Part shown: one piece after another, positions 1-8,444 of the stretch
Layout of the letters: the number at the start of each line of letters is the position of its first letter
How positions within the stretch are numbered: the first letter of the stretch is position 1
From: an uncultured Verrucomicrobiales bacterium
GTDB lineage: Bacteria; Verrucomicrobiota; Verrucomicrobiia; Verrucomicrobiales; Akkermansiaceae
Assembly: GCA_947039485.1 (NCBI GenBank)
Contig: CAMQZC010000027.1
Coordinates: 1-32,997, forward strand
DNA: 32,997 nt
Direction: 5' to 3'
Made by a program: the position numbers and the translations under genes
The notes under the pieces: generated by a model
The model's database searches: none
Told to the model about the DNA's origin: nothing
Seen by the model: the letters and a program-made list of their open reading frames with translations, nothing else

Positions 1-108
1 CGCTCTGGGCGTTCGTTGCGTTCTGGACGTTCGTTGCGCTCTGGGCGTTCGTTGCGTTCTGGACGTTCGTTGCGCTCTGGGCGTTCGTTGCTTTCAAGGC
101 GTTCGTTG
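1..108. repeat. 18-bp tandem coding repeat (six units)
   Basis: Six 18-bp units lie head to tail inside the basic-protein gene. Two variants alternate (one containing gggcgttcgttg, the other ggacgttcgttg), so the effective period is 36 bp. The sixth unit has diverged. On the coding strand the units give RNERPE, with SNERLE at the diverged end. The array continues past the window edge, so the copy number is unknown. The unit is a multiple of three, so expansion or contraction would keep the frame. Confidence 0.9.
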
Positions 109-515
109 CTTTCAGAGGATTCTTTACGCTCAGCGGGTGCACTTACCACAACCGAATCTACTACAGGACTAGCCTTACGGGGGCGGCCTGGACGACGCTT
201 TACGACATCATCAGTAGTGGGGGATTGGGCGGCAGCATCCTTGTCCACCGTCTTACGGGGGGCGCGGGTGACTTTCTTCTCCGTGCTAGCGGCGGCTTCA
301 TCACTTAACTTCTTGCTGGCGCGAGGAGCGCGCACAGCCTTAGGCTTCTTCGTGTCGGCTGCATCAACGACCTTGGTCGTCTTACGCTTAGGTGCTGCCT
401 TCTTAGTAGCGCTGCTAGCCTTGGGCTTAGTCGCCTTGACTGGCTTTACTGCTGGAGCAGGAACGGGAGAGGGAGCGGGAGCTTCTACCTTTTTGTTTGT
501 TTCTTCGTTTTCCAT
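1..515 (-). CDS. Basic AT-hook/repeat protein, N-terminus only (possible Rho factor)
   Basis: This reads leftward from ATG at 515 and runs off the window, leaving 171 residues. The product starts MENEETNKK and is a low-complexity chain rich in Lys, Ala and Pro. It carries an AT-hook-like core RRPGRPRK around residue 110, then at the visible end a six-residue RNERPE repeat. Such disordered basic extensions precede the core of transcription terminator Rho in several phyla, including Verrucomicrobiota and Bacteroidota, and would bind RNA or DNA. That identification is an inference because no Rho core (RNA-binding or ATPase motif) is visible. Other options are a nucleoid protein or an RNA helicase with a basic tail. 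No clear ribosome binding site precedes the ATG. The deacetylase gene on the same strand ends about 20 bp upstream, so the two may be co-transcribed. Confidence 0.6.
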   Translation of the reverse strand, partial: MENEETNKKVEAPAPSPVPAPAVKPVKATKPKASSATKKAAPKRKTTKVVDAADTKKPKAVRAPRASKKLSDEAAASTEKKVTRAPRKTVDKDAAAQSPTTDDVVKRRPGRPRKASPVVDSVVVSAPAERKESSESNERLESNERPERNERPERNERPERNERPERNERPE

Positions 516-536
516 GTTTATGACTTCTATGTCATG

Positions 537-1817
537 TTATTGAACTGTCACGCGCTGGTCGATGAGGAATGACCACTCAGCCTTATGGCTTTTGCCATCC
601 ATTGTCTTCCAAGTCACGTGTACAGAAATTTGTGGCATATAAATATTGCTAGGAGGCTCCCAGCTAATAGTTGCAGCAATACGATCCACCGCAGCAGGGA
701 CGCAGCCATAGCCGCTCACTCGCATCTGCAGGGAGTCAAAATCAACACCTGGCAATCCGCTCAGGTTCGCCTCAATCAGGCGCAAATCATTCTTTGCCAC
801 ACTCGCAGGAGCTGGCATCACCGTAAAGGGAGGCTGAGGAGTCGAGGCTGGCAGACTTCCGGGCTCAGTCCCCGTTGATACCGTCGAGCCAGTGGCTGCC
901 ACACGGAAATCCATCGCGCGGTCAAAGATGCTATCATTATTACCCAAGATGATGTAGCGGCGTATCTGCCAAGGATTCTCAATACAGGTCACCTTGCCAG
1001 GCAGCACGGTAAAAGCGGCGACATAGCCGTAGGTGGGTAACTGCTGAATCATCTCAGGGATATGATAACCACCTGGGTAGCAGTATGTATTTAATGGCCC
1101 AAAGAGACGCTTGAGTATCTTGTGCGATCCGCCAATCTCCTTCATAATCATGGCATCGAGACTTTCCGTCCCCTCCCCGATGGCGACAGCCCAGTTACTA
1201 GGATAGGGATGCGTCTTGGAGTGTGAACCAACAGTAGCGCCATTCTTTTGCATCTCAAGCACCATCTGCCGTGTCATGCTATCACCACGACCTGAGAGGT
1301 AATCCGTGTAGAGGAAAATTGTGAAGGGGTAGCCATACTCCTTGAGGATGGGGTAAGCCTCGGTATAAACACGCTTCCAACCATCATCAATCGTGATAAG
1401 AACACAGCGCTCTGGCAAGCGACGAATACCAAACCGCCACTCCAAAAACTCCTGCATACTAATCACAGTCAGACAATTCCGCTTAATATACTCCATCTGT
1501 GTGCGGAACTTTGAGTTTCGAATAAGCATATCGCTCACTGGTCGAGTCGTACTAAAATCGTGATAACCAAGCACTGCAACACGGGTCTTCTCGCGAGCTA
1601 CAGGCACAGGGGCAAGCGCAGGTACAGATTTCGAATCACCGGTCTGTGGACTATCCAGCACATCAGGTGATGCATCTTCAGCCAAAACATCGTCAACCAA
1701 GTCTAAAATAGACATAGCTGGAGGTAGTGCCGCGCCTACATCCTGCGTCATTATTTGCGCAAAAGATGGTAGCACCATAACCGCAGCACAGGCAAGTATG
1801 GACAACAGTTTCCTCAT
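537..1817 (-). CDS. Secreted polysaccharide deacetylase (NodB/CE4 family)
   Basis: The 426-residue product starts MRKLLSILACAAVM, a typical export signal, followed by a Pro/Asp-rich linker of about 55 residues. An alternative ATG at 1838 would add seven residues; I chose 1817 because it gives a compact signal peptide. The NodB domain covers about residues 78-300. Motif 1 TIDDG has the two metal/base Asp at 144-145, motif 2 SHSKTHP has the metal His at 199 and 203, and motif 3 is CYPGG at 246-250. The family removes N- or O-acetyl groups from chitin-like polymers, peptidoglycan or exopolysaccharide using a divalent metal. The C-terminal 110 residues after a Pro/Thr-rich linker look like a separate beta-rich domain that I cannot name. 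The substrate is unknown. It probably acts in the periplasm or outside the cell. Confidence 0.85.
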   Translation of the reverse strand: MRKLLSILACAAVMVLPSFAQIMTQDVGAALPPAMSILDLVDDVLAEDASPDVLDSPQTGDSKSVPALAPVPVAREKTRVAVLGYHDFSTTRPVSDMLIRNSKFRTQMEYIKRNCLTVISMQEFLEWRFGIRRLPERCVLITIDDGWKRVYTEAYPILKEYGYPFTIFLYTDYLSGRGDSMTRQMVLEMQKNGATVGSHSKTHPYPSNWAVAIGEGTESLDAMIMKEIGGSHKILKRLFGPLNTYCYPGGYHIPEMIQQLPTYGYVAAFTVLPGKVTCIENPWQIRRYIILGNNDSIFDRAMDFRVAATGSTVSTGTEPGSLPASTPQPPFTVMPAPASVAKNDLRLIEANLSGLPGVDFDSLQMRVSGYGCVPAAVDRIAATISWEPPSNIYMPQISVHVTWKTMDGKSHKAEWSFLIDQRVTVQ

Positions 1818-2019
1818 ATCGTGGGCAAAGCCTAGCATAATTAATCAAGCAAGCCAAGCTTTTATTGAAATTATCCATGACAGCCATAGCTCTAGCTTGA
1901 CTCTAATCCAGGTCTATACTATACTCACACACATGAGATTTGCAGCCCAAAAAGGCCGCAAATACATGTTGTATGCAGCCCATCAAATCTAATTTGAGCT
2001 ATGCATCAGCATTGCCTTA

Positions 2020-2028
2020 TGCTAAAAT
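2020..2028 (+). promoter_or_regulatory. Extended -10 promoter for the 2035 gene
   Basis: TGC-TAAAAT (hexamer 2023-2028) stands six bases before the ATG at 2035. A -35 box at the usual distance is weak (tatgca, 2000-2005), as expected of an extended -10 promoter. Transcription would start at or within a base or two of the ATG, so the transcript would be leaderless. The same arrangement is seen before 12774. Confidence 0.5.
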
Positions 2029-2034
2029 CACCCC

Positions 2035-2838
2035 ATGAGCACATCTGCCATCATCTGCAAACCCACCAAAGACACATTTATGCGCTTTGGCGTCGTCTTG
2101 CTCGCGCTCTGGGGCTTCGCTCTCTACTTTTTCTATGATGCTAGCATCGGCTACCCCCTTAAAAACGCCGTCTACTTCAGCCACAAAGCATTTGCTGACA
2201 ATGGAGATATCTCCATCAAGACCTCAAATGAGCAATGGCAACAACTCCACGCTGGGCAACCTCTCATCAAGGCAGAGAAAGGCAAGCTAGGCTACAGCAT
2301 TAGCGATAGTGCTGGTAAGCAATACCAACTACCAGCGCAACTAGAAGCCTGCATCAACTGCCCCCCGCAGTATCTCAATCACGAGCTGATGACATCGGGC
2401 TGGGGCAATGCATGGGCTGACTACAGTGCCCAGATGCACTACCCCATCAAGCCCAGTGACAAGCCTTACGATGCAGCCAGCATCCAAGAACAATGGATTG
2501 CAGGTAGCATTGCAACACTCCTTGGCTCCATCCTCCTCTACTTCATCATCCGCACCGCTAGACGCGTCATCAGCATTAATGGAAAACAAGTTATCGCAGC
2601 AGGCAAGAGCTTCCAAGTCAGCGATATTAGCTGCATCGACCTGCGCCAGTGGGGGGCCGGCTACAAGGGCAGTGCCAGCCTCGTTGTCCAAGGCAAGAAA
2701 CTCAAACTCGACGGCATGACCTACGGGGGATTTGAAAAGGAAACAGGCGAGCCCGCGGAGGCATTCATGCGCGCGCTACTCGCTCAATACGAGGGTGAAA
2801 TTATTGAATATGCAGAACAACCTTCTCAACAGCAGTAA
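2035..2838 (+). CDS. Two-span membrane protein of unknown function
   Basis: The 267-residue product has a hydrophobic segment at about 17-35 and another at about 155-173. An external loop of roughly 120 residues lies between them and contains a CINC cysteine pair at 107-110. After the second span comes a cytosolic domain of about 90 residues with alternating strands (RVISINGKQVIAAGKSF...) that could be PH-like. I do not recognise the family. It is the first gene of a plus-strand run leading to der and shares a 29-bp overlap with the next gene, so translation may be coupled. An upstream extended -10 box sits six bases before the ATG. Confidence 0.7.
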   Translation: MSTSAIICKPTKDTFMRFGVVLLALWGFALYFFYDASIGYPLKNAVYFSHKAFADNGDISIKTSNEQWQQLHAGQPLIKAEKGKLGYSISDSAGKQYQLPAQLEACINCPPQYLNHELMTSGWGNAWADYSAQMHYPIKPSDKPYDAASIQEQWIAGSIATLLGSILLYFIIRTARRVISINGKQVIAAGKSFQVSDISCIDLRQWGAGYKGSASLVVQGKKLKLDGMTYGGFEKETGEPAEAFMRALLAQYEGEIIEYAEQPSQQQ

Positions 2839-4120
2839 AAAGAAGATTTACAAACTCGCACGCAAGAGCCACCTGCTACTGCGTAGCCTGCTCTACGTAC
2901 TCAGCTCATCGCACTGGGCTATGCTGCTGATGCTTGGTATCATCCTACTGCAACTCTCTGTAGGAGCCCTCGCCCTGAGCAACCGCTTATCCGACTATAT
3001 CAACCGCATCGAGCGCAGCCAAGCCCGAGCACTCGAGATTGCCACCACACGTGCAGCAGCACTTGAGGCGAGCAGTCTCAGCGATGCCCTGCCCGGCAAG
3101 GGAGCCGCGGCCATCGGTGCCCCACCTCAGCAAAAAGATCAGCATAGTACAAGCCCCAGCCTACAAGCACGTGACATTGAGAGCATCATCGAGCAGGAAA
3201 CAACAGCCCTCGCCGATGCCCTCGCAGAAGAAGATGCCCAGCGATCGCTCGACAACCAACAGCCCGAGGAGGAGGCAAACACAGCTGAGCTGAGCGACAA
3301 TCAAATCGAACAGCAAGCTGAGCTTGACCGCCTCGTGCGTGATGGTGTTGCTGCCCTGATTGCAGGGGACATGCGCCGCAGTATCCTCAACTTTGAGCAG
3401 GCCTATAGCATCAACCCCAAGCACCCAGCCATGCTCTACTACTACGGCATGGCCTTTGATAAGATACTCAACCCCAGCAAAGCACGAGAGTACTACAACG
3501 CTCTCTACGCCCTACGAAATCATGCTGGCATCTACTTTGAAAAAGCCGCGCGCCGCATCACCTATGGCTTTATCACGCCAGAGATTATGCGCGGCAAGCT
3601 CGCCTTTGGCCCCCAAATCCAGCGCCACCGACTCAACAGCGATGGCGAGTGCGTCAGCATCATACTGCCCATCCTACTCGCACAAGGCGAGGAGATACGC
3701 CCTGAGGATATCTACATCCACATCCAATTCTTCGACCTCGTCAACAGTCGCAAAATCCAGCTCTCTCGTCAGGAGCCCAGCCTAGAGTGGGAGAGTGGCA
3801 AGCCTGAGTGGAGCAACCCTGAGGAGAAGCTACTCATCAACTACAATATAGTCCAGCAAGGCTACGAAGAACACAACAACTACGCAGACACCAAGTACTA
3901 CGGCTTCACCGCCAAGCTCTACTACAAGGGCGAGCCCATGGACTGCATCAGCAGCCCCTCAGCCCTCATCCTACACGAAAACCGACTGCGTAATAAGTCC
4001 AATCAAAATAATTTTGGAACTGATGGACTCCTACCCTATGATGATGGACTCAACAGCAACCTCTATGAGGAAGCAATCCCCATCTCTGATGAAGATGGGC
4101 TCAGCACGCCCGCCTTCTAA
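2810..4120 (+). CDS. Membrane-anchored TPR-containing protein
   Basis: I start the 436-residue product at MQNNLLNSSKKK. This ATG overlaps the preceding stop by 29 bp; a longer frame from 2732 would give an implausible basic leader inside the upstream gene. A basic N-terminus is followed by one transmembrane helix at about 36-57. Next comes a Glu/Gln/Ala-rich, coiled-coil-like stretch to about 180, then TPR-like helices (about 183-260) including INPKHPAMLYYYGMAFD. The last 170 residues look like a beta-rich globular domain. TPRs bind protein partners, so this may be an envelope scaffold. The adjacent membrane proteins suggest a joint complex, but this is inference. Confidence 0.65.
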   Translation: MQNNLLNSSKKKIYKLARKSHLLLRSLLYVLSSSHWAMLLMLGIILLQLSVGALALSNRLSDYINRIERSQARALEIATTRAAALEASSLSDALPGKGAAAIGAPPQQKDQHSTSPSLQARDIESIIEQETTALADALAEEDAQRSLDNQQPEEEANTAELSDNQIEQQAELDRLVRDGVAALIAGDMRRSILNFEQAYSINPKHPAMLYYYGMAFDKILNPSKAREYYNALYALRNHAGIYFEKAARRITYGFITPEIMRGKLAFGPQIQRHRLNSDGECVSIILPILLAQGEEIRPEDIYIHIQFFDLVNSRKIQLSRQEPSLEWESGKPEWSNPEEKLLINYNIVQQGYEEHNNYADTKYYGFTAKLYYKGEPMDCISSPSALILHENRLRNKSNQNNFGTDGLLPYDDGLNSNLYEEAIPISDEDGLSTPAF

Positions 4121-4147
4121 ACGCCCACCCTCAATAGACAACACACC

Positions 4148-5515
4148 ATGCCCCCCATCTTTGAGACGCTCCCTCACAACGTAGGAGACTATGAGCTCTA
4201 CAGTCTGCTCGACAGCCACGCAGATCGCGACCTCTATTGGGCTCGGCAAAACCATGTTGAGCGTGCCGTGGCTCTCGAGGTCCTGCACCCCAAAGCGAGC
4301 AAAGAGCAAAAGCAGCAATTTATTGCCTCCGCAAGAGCACAGGGAGCCAACCCAACCAATCGAGTCATGCCAGTATTCGAAGCCATGGAGGCTAATGGCT
4401 ACTGGATCATCACCCAAGAAATGCCCGCGGGCAAGAACCTTGAGGAGATCATGCGTTCAGGGGAGCAACTCAGCGTCATTGGCTACTGTAAGCTCATCGA
4501 GCAAATAGCCGAGATATACAAGCACTACGACACGCACGGCGTCGCAACGAATGCCTTTACTCGCTGTACTGTCTTTCAAAAAGAAGATGGAGATTTTCAC
4601 TTCATCAGCCCCGTCATCACTGGTGAACGCACCGCGGAGAACAGCATGAACAACATGATTCAGCTCTCCAAAATTCTGCGCCCCATCCTCCCCTACAATG
4701 TATCAGGTCAGACACGTGTTGCTACCCTCAACGACTGGCTTGAGCACGGATTTGAAGGAGAGGTACTCAGCTGGAGCATCGTCGGATCAACAGCAGGCCT
4801 CATCATCGAGCAAATCGACCCCAGCGCGGCGCAAGGACTCATCACCATCACACCCTCCGCCATCGCAGCCAAAGAAAGACGCAGGCAGCGACAGAGGAAC
4901 AAGTACAAACGTCGCATGGCCATCGTAGCAGGCTGTGTCCTACTCACAGCCCTCACCTCATCCTTCATCTCCATCTATTTCATCAAGAGATCACAGACTG
5001 CTCCAGAGAACAAAGAGGACATCATCGTTGTCTACGAGAATCAAAGCTACATCCTCGACCGTAGCCCCGTCAGTATCAGCGAGTACAAAGAATTCCTAGA
5101 AGCCTATGACAAGATGAGCCCCCCACAGAAGTCTACGCTCTTCGCCAATGTAAAAGGCCCCACTTCACCCCATCTGCGCCCCCTCAACTGGGAAAAAGTC
5201 ATCAAGTACTGCCAAAGCAGCAATAACCCCAGCAAAGCCATGACACAGGCCGTCCGAGGGCTCACCCAATGGGACGCCATCTGCTTTGCTCGCTACAAGC
5301 AATCCTTAGTCGCCCCCTTTGGGCTCCTGCTAGCCTACAAGAAAGACCATAGCGACATCAAAATCGAAGAGTGGACCAACCTCAGCCGAACAGATCCCAT
5401 CCACGGCACTGTCAGCATCGCCATCTGCCCCGATGGCAAATCCATCAGAGAACCCTACGACTCCAAACGCAGCATCAAACGCAGCTTCCGCCTAGCCAAA
5501 CCAATCAACCCATAA
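4148..5515 (+). CDS. Transmembrane pseudokinase with degenerate FGE-like outer domain
   Basis: The 455-residue product has three parts. Residues 1-240 resemble a Hanks-type Ser/Thr kinase, but the key residues are changed. The ATP-anchoring Lys of the VAIKVLHP motif is Glu44 (AVALEVLHP), the catalytic HRD/HGD region reads HGVATNAF (130-137) with no Asp, and the DFG position reads ISPVI. After a Lys/Arg-rich stretch comes one transmembrane helix (257-278). The outer part (about 296-455) keeps the outline of an FGE-sulfatase domain: RSPVSISEYKEFLEA, AVRGLTQWDAICFARY, and the ending FRLAKP. It is about half the usual domain length and lacks the usual catalytic Cys region. It likely senses or scaffolds rather than catalyses. 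It lies 27 bp after the TPR gene and 6 bp before the next gene, so it belongs to the same operon. Confidence 0.65.
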   Translation: MPPIFETLPHNVGDYELYSLLDSHADRDLYWARQNHVERAVALEVLHPKASKEQKQQFIASARAQGANPTNRVMPVFEAMEANGYWIITQEMPAGKNLEEIMRSGEQLSVIGYCKLIEQIAEIYKHYDTHGVATNAFTRCTVFQKEDGDFHFISPVITGERTAENSMNNMIQLSKILRPILPYNVSGQTRVATLNDWLEHGFEGEVLSWSIVGSTAGLIIEQIDPSAAQGLITITPSAIAAKERRRQRQRNKYKRRMAIVAGCVLLTALTSSFISIYFIKRSQTAPENKEDIIVVYENQSYILDRSPVSISEYKEFLEAYDKMSPPQKSTLFANVKGPTSPHLRPLNWEKVIKYCQSSNNPSKAMTQAVRGLTQWDAICFARYKQSLVAPFGLLLAYKKDHSDIKIEEWTNLSRTDPIHGTVSIAICPDGKSIREPYDSKRSIKRSFRLAKPINP

Positions 5516-5521
5516 AAGAAC

Positions 5522-6361
5522 ATGAAAAAACTCATTAAGCTCATCAGCATTATGCTGTTGTTAATAGCAGCCCCCCAAAGCTTTGCGCAACTCGTCATCG
5601 GACTCGAAGCCCCCCGCAAGACCTTCGCACTAGGCGAGCCCGTCATCCTCAGGCTCACTGTCTCCAACATCAGCGACCAGTCCGTCAATCTCAGCAACGT
5701 CCCTGGTCGCAGCTGGCTCAACTTCACGATAAGCTGCAGCAGCAAGCCCTCAGGTCTCAGCCCTATTGCTCGCCCCAAGTTCCCCAGCCTCATCGTCAAC
5801 CCAGGTCAGAGCAAAAGCTTTGATCTCGACATCCGTCCCTTCTACAGCATCGAGCGAGACGACCGATACTACACCACCGCAACCGTCATCATGCCCGATG
5901 GGCAAAATACCGTTAGCTCAGCCCGCACCGGCTTCACCGTCACCTCTGGAGCCTCACTCAAGAGCTACAATATCGTCAATAAAGGAAAAAAACTCCAAAT
6001 TCATGCACGCCTTATTACCATCGCTGGACAGGACTGTATATTTGGACAAGTCGTTGACTCTACGACACGTCATGCAGTTGGCGCATGCTTCATGGGGCAC
6101 TACCTCAACTTCATGACACCCATCTTCCGCCTTGACAGCAAGCAAAACATGCATATACTCTGTCAGTCCACTCCCAAACTTTTCACCTACAGCGCCATCA
6201 GCCCAACAGGTCGACGAGTGAGCTATCAGCTCTATAAGCGCACGGGCATCATGGATCTCATCAGCACTGGAGCAGGTCTCCGCGTCGTTGGTGGTGTACC
6301 CTACAACAAATCAAACGCTAGCAAGCCAAAATACCGCTCAGCTTCCGAACGCCCCTTCTAA
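5522..6361 (+). CDS. Secreted Ig-like-domain protein, function unknown
   Basis: The 279-residue product has a clear signal peptide (MKKLIKLISIMLLLIAAPQSFA, likely cut after Ala22). An N-terminal beta-sandwich then runs to about residue 145. The pattern FALGEPVILRLTVSNISDQSVNL...VNPGQSKSFDLDI is typical of CARDB/BsuPI-like Ig folds that interrupt or bind envelope partners. The remaining 130 residues are not recognised. It starts 6 bp after the pseudokinase stop and 42 bp before der, so it is probably the periplasmic member of this envelope operon. No catalytic motif is visible. Confidence 0.65.
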   Translation: MKKLIKLISIMLLLIAAPQSFAQLVIGLEAPRKTFALGEPVILRLTVSNISDQSVNLSNVPGRSWLNFTISCSSKPSGLSPIARPKFPSLIVNPGQSKSFDLDIRPFYSIERDDRYYTTATVIMPDGQNTVSSARTGFTVTSGASLKSYNIVNKGKKLQIHARLITIAGQDCIFGQVVDSTTRHAVGACFMGHYLNFMTPIFRLDSKQNMHILCQSTPKLFTYSAISPTGRRVSYQLYKRTGIMDLISTGAGLRVVGGVPYNKSNASKPKYRSASERPF

Positions 6362-6403
6362 TAACATCCCCCCCCTTTCCACCGAGAAACAAGAAAACAA
6401 TTT

Positions 6404-7819
6404 ATGAATACCCCAACCATCGCCATCGTCGGCCGCCCCAACGTCGGCAAATCCGCCATCTTTAACCGCATGGTAGGACGCCGCATTGCCATCGTCCATG
6501 ACCAACCAGGCGTCACCCGCGACCGACTCAGCCTCCATACACGCATCACCGACTACGAGGCCCTCGTCGTCGATACAGGCGGTATTGGCTCCTCCCTCGA
6601 CGATGGATTCACCAAGCAGGTCGCCCGTGAAGCAGACATCGCTATGGCCACAGCAGACATCATCATGCTCGTCTGTGACTGCCGCGATGACCTCACCCCC
6701 ATCGACCAAAACATCGCTGCCATGCTCCACAAGAGTGAGGTGCCCGTCCTGCTCGTCCTCAACAAAGCGGACAACGACAAGCAAGACCTCAACCTCGGTG
6801 AATTCACAGATCTTGGATTCAACAACTACGTCTTCACCTCCGCAGCCCACGGTCGCGGATTTGACAACCTTGCCACCAAGCTCAACATCATGCTCAAAGC
6901 CATCAAGGCCCCCAAGCGCCAAGATGACGACGTTATTGACGGCAACGCCACCCCCGAAGACGAGCCAGACCGCGAACTTGTCAAAGCAAATAGCCCCATC
7001 CGCATCTCCATCGTAGGTCGCCCCAACGCAGGGAAATCCTCCCTCGTCAACGCCATCCTGAAAGATGAGCGCGCTATCGTCTCTGACATCGCCGGCACAA
7101 CCCGCGACGCCATCGACATCCCCTACGAGCGTGAAGGCAAGAAATTCACCCTCATCGACACAGCTGGCATGCGCCCCCGCGCCAAACGTGACACCTCCGT
7201 TGAAGTCTTCTCCGCCATGCGTAGTGAGAAAGCCATCCGCCGCTGTGACATCTGCCTACTCATCGTCGACATCGCAGCAGGCATCACCCAGCAAGACCGC
7301 CGCATCGCCAGCGCCATTGCCAAGGAAAGCAAGCCCTGCATCGTCATCGTCAACAAGTTTGACCTCTACTTCCCAGAGGGCGACATGAGCGCACGCAAGG
7401 AGCAAGCCAAGGAACACGTCAAGGAGGAACTCTTCTTCCTCGACTACGCCCCAGTCGCCATCGTCTCAGCCAAAGAAGTCACTGGTCTCACCCACATCTT
7501 CCGCAGCATCGAGCAAGTCCAAGAGGAGTCTCAGAAAATGCTTGGTACAGGCGAGCTCAACCGCCTGCTCTCACGCATCATGGAGGCCACCCCTCCCCCA
7601 ATGAATCGCAGCGCTCGCAAGCGCCTCAAGCTCTACTACGCTACCACAGCCGTCAACGAGAAGTACAGCAGCATCCCTGTGCCTACCTACGTTCTCTTTG
7701 TCAACGACAAGCGACTCCTCTCTGATAGCTACGCCCAATACCTGCGCAACTCCATCCGCAGCCAAATCAAAGCCTCTGGTGTACCCATCATCCTCTCCCC
7801 ACGCTCACGCGTCAGGTAA
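6404..7819 (+). CDS. der: GTPase Der (EngA), 50S ribosome assembly
   Basis: The 471-residue product has the family's unique tandem G-domains. Domain 1 has GRPNVGKS (10-17), DTGG (57-60) and NKAD (120-123). Domain 2 has GRPNAGKS (205-212), DTAG (252-255) and NKFD (317-320). A C-terminal KH-like domain (about 385-471) ends in VPIILSPRSRVR. Der is an essential cytoplasmic GTPase for late 50S subunit maturation. The length is normal; an acidic linker (residues 172-195) joins the G-domains. It is the last gene of the plus-strand run beginning at 2035, and a strong terminator follows 24 bp after the stop. Its pairing with envelope genes is probably a shared transcript rather than a shared function. 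Confidence 0.97.
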   Translation: MNTPTIAIVGRPNVGKSAIFNRMVGRRIAIVHDQPGVTRDRLSLHTRITDYEALVVDTGGIGSSLDDGFTKQVAREADIAMATADIIMLVCDCRDDLTPIDQNIAAMLHKSEVPVLLVLNKADNDKQDLNLGEFTDLGFNNYVFTSAAHGRGFDNLATKLNIMLKAIKAPKRQDDDVIDGNATPEDEPDRELVKANSPIRISIVGRPNAGKSSLVNAILKDERAIVSDIAGTTRDAIDIPYEREGKKFTLIDTAGMRPRAKRDTSVEVFSAMRSEKAIRRCDICLLIVDIAAGITQQDRRIASAIAKESKPCIVIVNKFDLYFPEGDMSARKEQAKEHVKEELFFLDYAPVAIVSAKEVTGLTHIFRSIEQVQEESQKMLGTGELNRLLSRIMEATPPPMNRSARKRLKLYYATTAVNEKYSSIPVPTYVLFVNDKRLLSDSYAQYLRNSIRSQIKASGVPIILSPRSRVR

Positions 7820-7843
7820 GAGAGCTCGAAAGCAACAAATCAC

Positions 7844-7880
7844 AGCAGCACAAGCCCAGTGGGCCTGTGCTGCTTTTTTG
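7844..7880 (+). terminator. Rho-independent terminator after der
   Basis: AGCAGCACA (7844-7852) pairs perfectly with TGTGCTGCT (7866-7874). After one mismatch GCCC pairs with GGGC around a 3-nt loop, and a run of six T follows. It ends the 2035-7819 transcript. Confidence 0.92.
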
Positions 7881-8076
7881 CGAGCAAAACCCTTAGCTCC
7901 AACAAAAAAGCCCGTCCGCTCCACGAGAGCAGCCAAAGCGATCAATGCTAAATACATCAACATCGGGTGAGCGAACAACCGCCCATAATCGAGGGGAGTT
8001 CAGCTCGAATAAAGCTCCGCTAACGCTAACCTCATCAAGGCAACGATGCAACCTAGCAAAAACTAAAAGCTCAATA

Positions 8077-8409
8077 TTAGCTAATCTTTGCCTCAAGCAA
8101 ATCAGCGGCAATACGCACGCAATCAGGGCAAGAAATCTTTGTACCGTCCTTGAATTTCTTACAAGTAGCGGACTCACACTGCAACACAAAATCGCCATGA
8201 ATCGCTGCGGCTGCAGAATCAGAGCCAGCAATCAGCTTAGCCGCGTAAAGAGCCCCACAGATACCACCCTCAGCATTACCACGCCCACAACTGCCCAAGT
8301 ACTCAAGCAAATCAGCGCGACCAGCGCCATAAGCCACAGCTTGGGCGCAGTTATGCTTGAGTGGAGCCTGATGGAATGATGTAAGAGCAAGTGTCGAGTA
8401 TGAGGACAT
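8077..8409 (-). CDS. C-GCAxxG-C-C family (redox-type) small protein
   Basis: The 110-residue product shows the family cysteine pattern: Cys21 in HNCAQAVAYG, Cys41 in CGRGNAEGGICGAL (with Cys51), Cys83 in ATCKKFKDG, and Cys94/Cys97 in CPDC near the end, followed by VRIAADLLE. Proteins of this family are thought to bind a metal or cofactor or to act in redox chemistry; the exact role is unknown. I start at ATG 8409, not the GTG at 8415, because the promoter -10 box ends immediately before that GTG. The gene is monocistronic and stands opposite the der terminator. No convincing gene lies in the 190 bp between the terminator and its stop. Confidence 0.85.
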   Translation of the reverse strand: MSSYSTLALTSFHQAPLKHNCAQAVAYGAGRADLLEYLGSCGRGNAEGGICGALYAAKLIAGSDSAAAAIHGDFVLQCESATCKKFKDGTKISCPDCVRIAADLLEAKIS

Positions 8410-8415
8410 AGCCAC

Positions 8416-8444
8416 AGTCTACACCCCTAACTCACCCCTGTCAA
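8416..8444 (-). promoter_or_regulatory. Consensus sigma70-type promoter of the C-GCAxxG gene
   Basis: On the minus strand TTGACA (8439-8444), a 17-base spacer, TAGACT (8416-8421), then six bases to the ATG at 8409. The -35 box is perfect. The predicted start of transcription falls on or next to the start codon, so the message should be leaderless. Confidence 0.75.

Noticed and set aside
1..108. 18-bp repeats as a CRISPR array
   Set aside because: Units are contiguous with no spacers, and they encode a regular peptide.
16..543. Plus-strand 175-residue Arg/Ser-rich frame
   Set aside because: It is the antisense of the basic repeat protein. The minus-strand frame has a sensible start, an AT-hook and a balanced composition, while this one is only RSGRSL repetition.
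6338..6922. Minus-strand 194-residue frame over der
   Set aside because: It is antisense to the conserved G1-G4 motifs of Der; its Val/Asp-rich composition is the usual mirror of GC-rich coding DNA.
7893..8231. Minus-strand 112-residue frame beside the C-GCAxxG gene
   Set aside because: It overlaps the real gene in another frame, and its remaining part shows no protein-like pattern.
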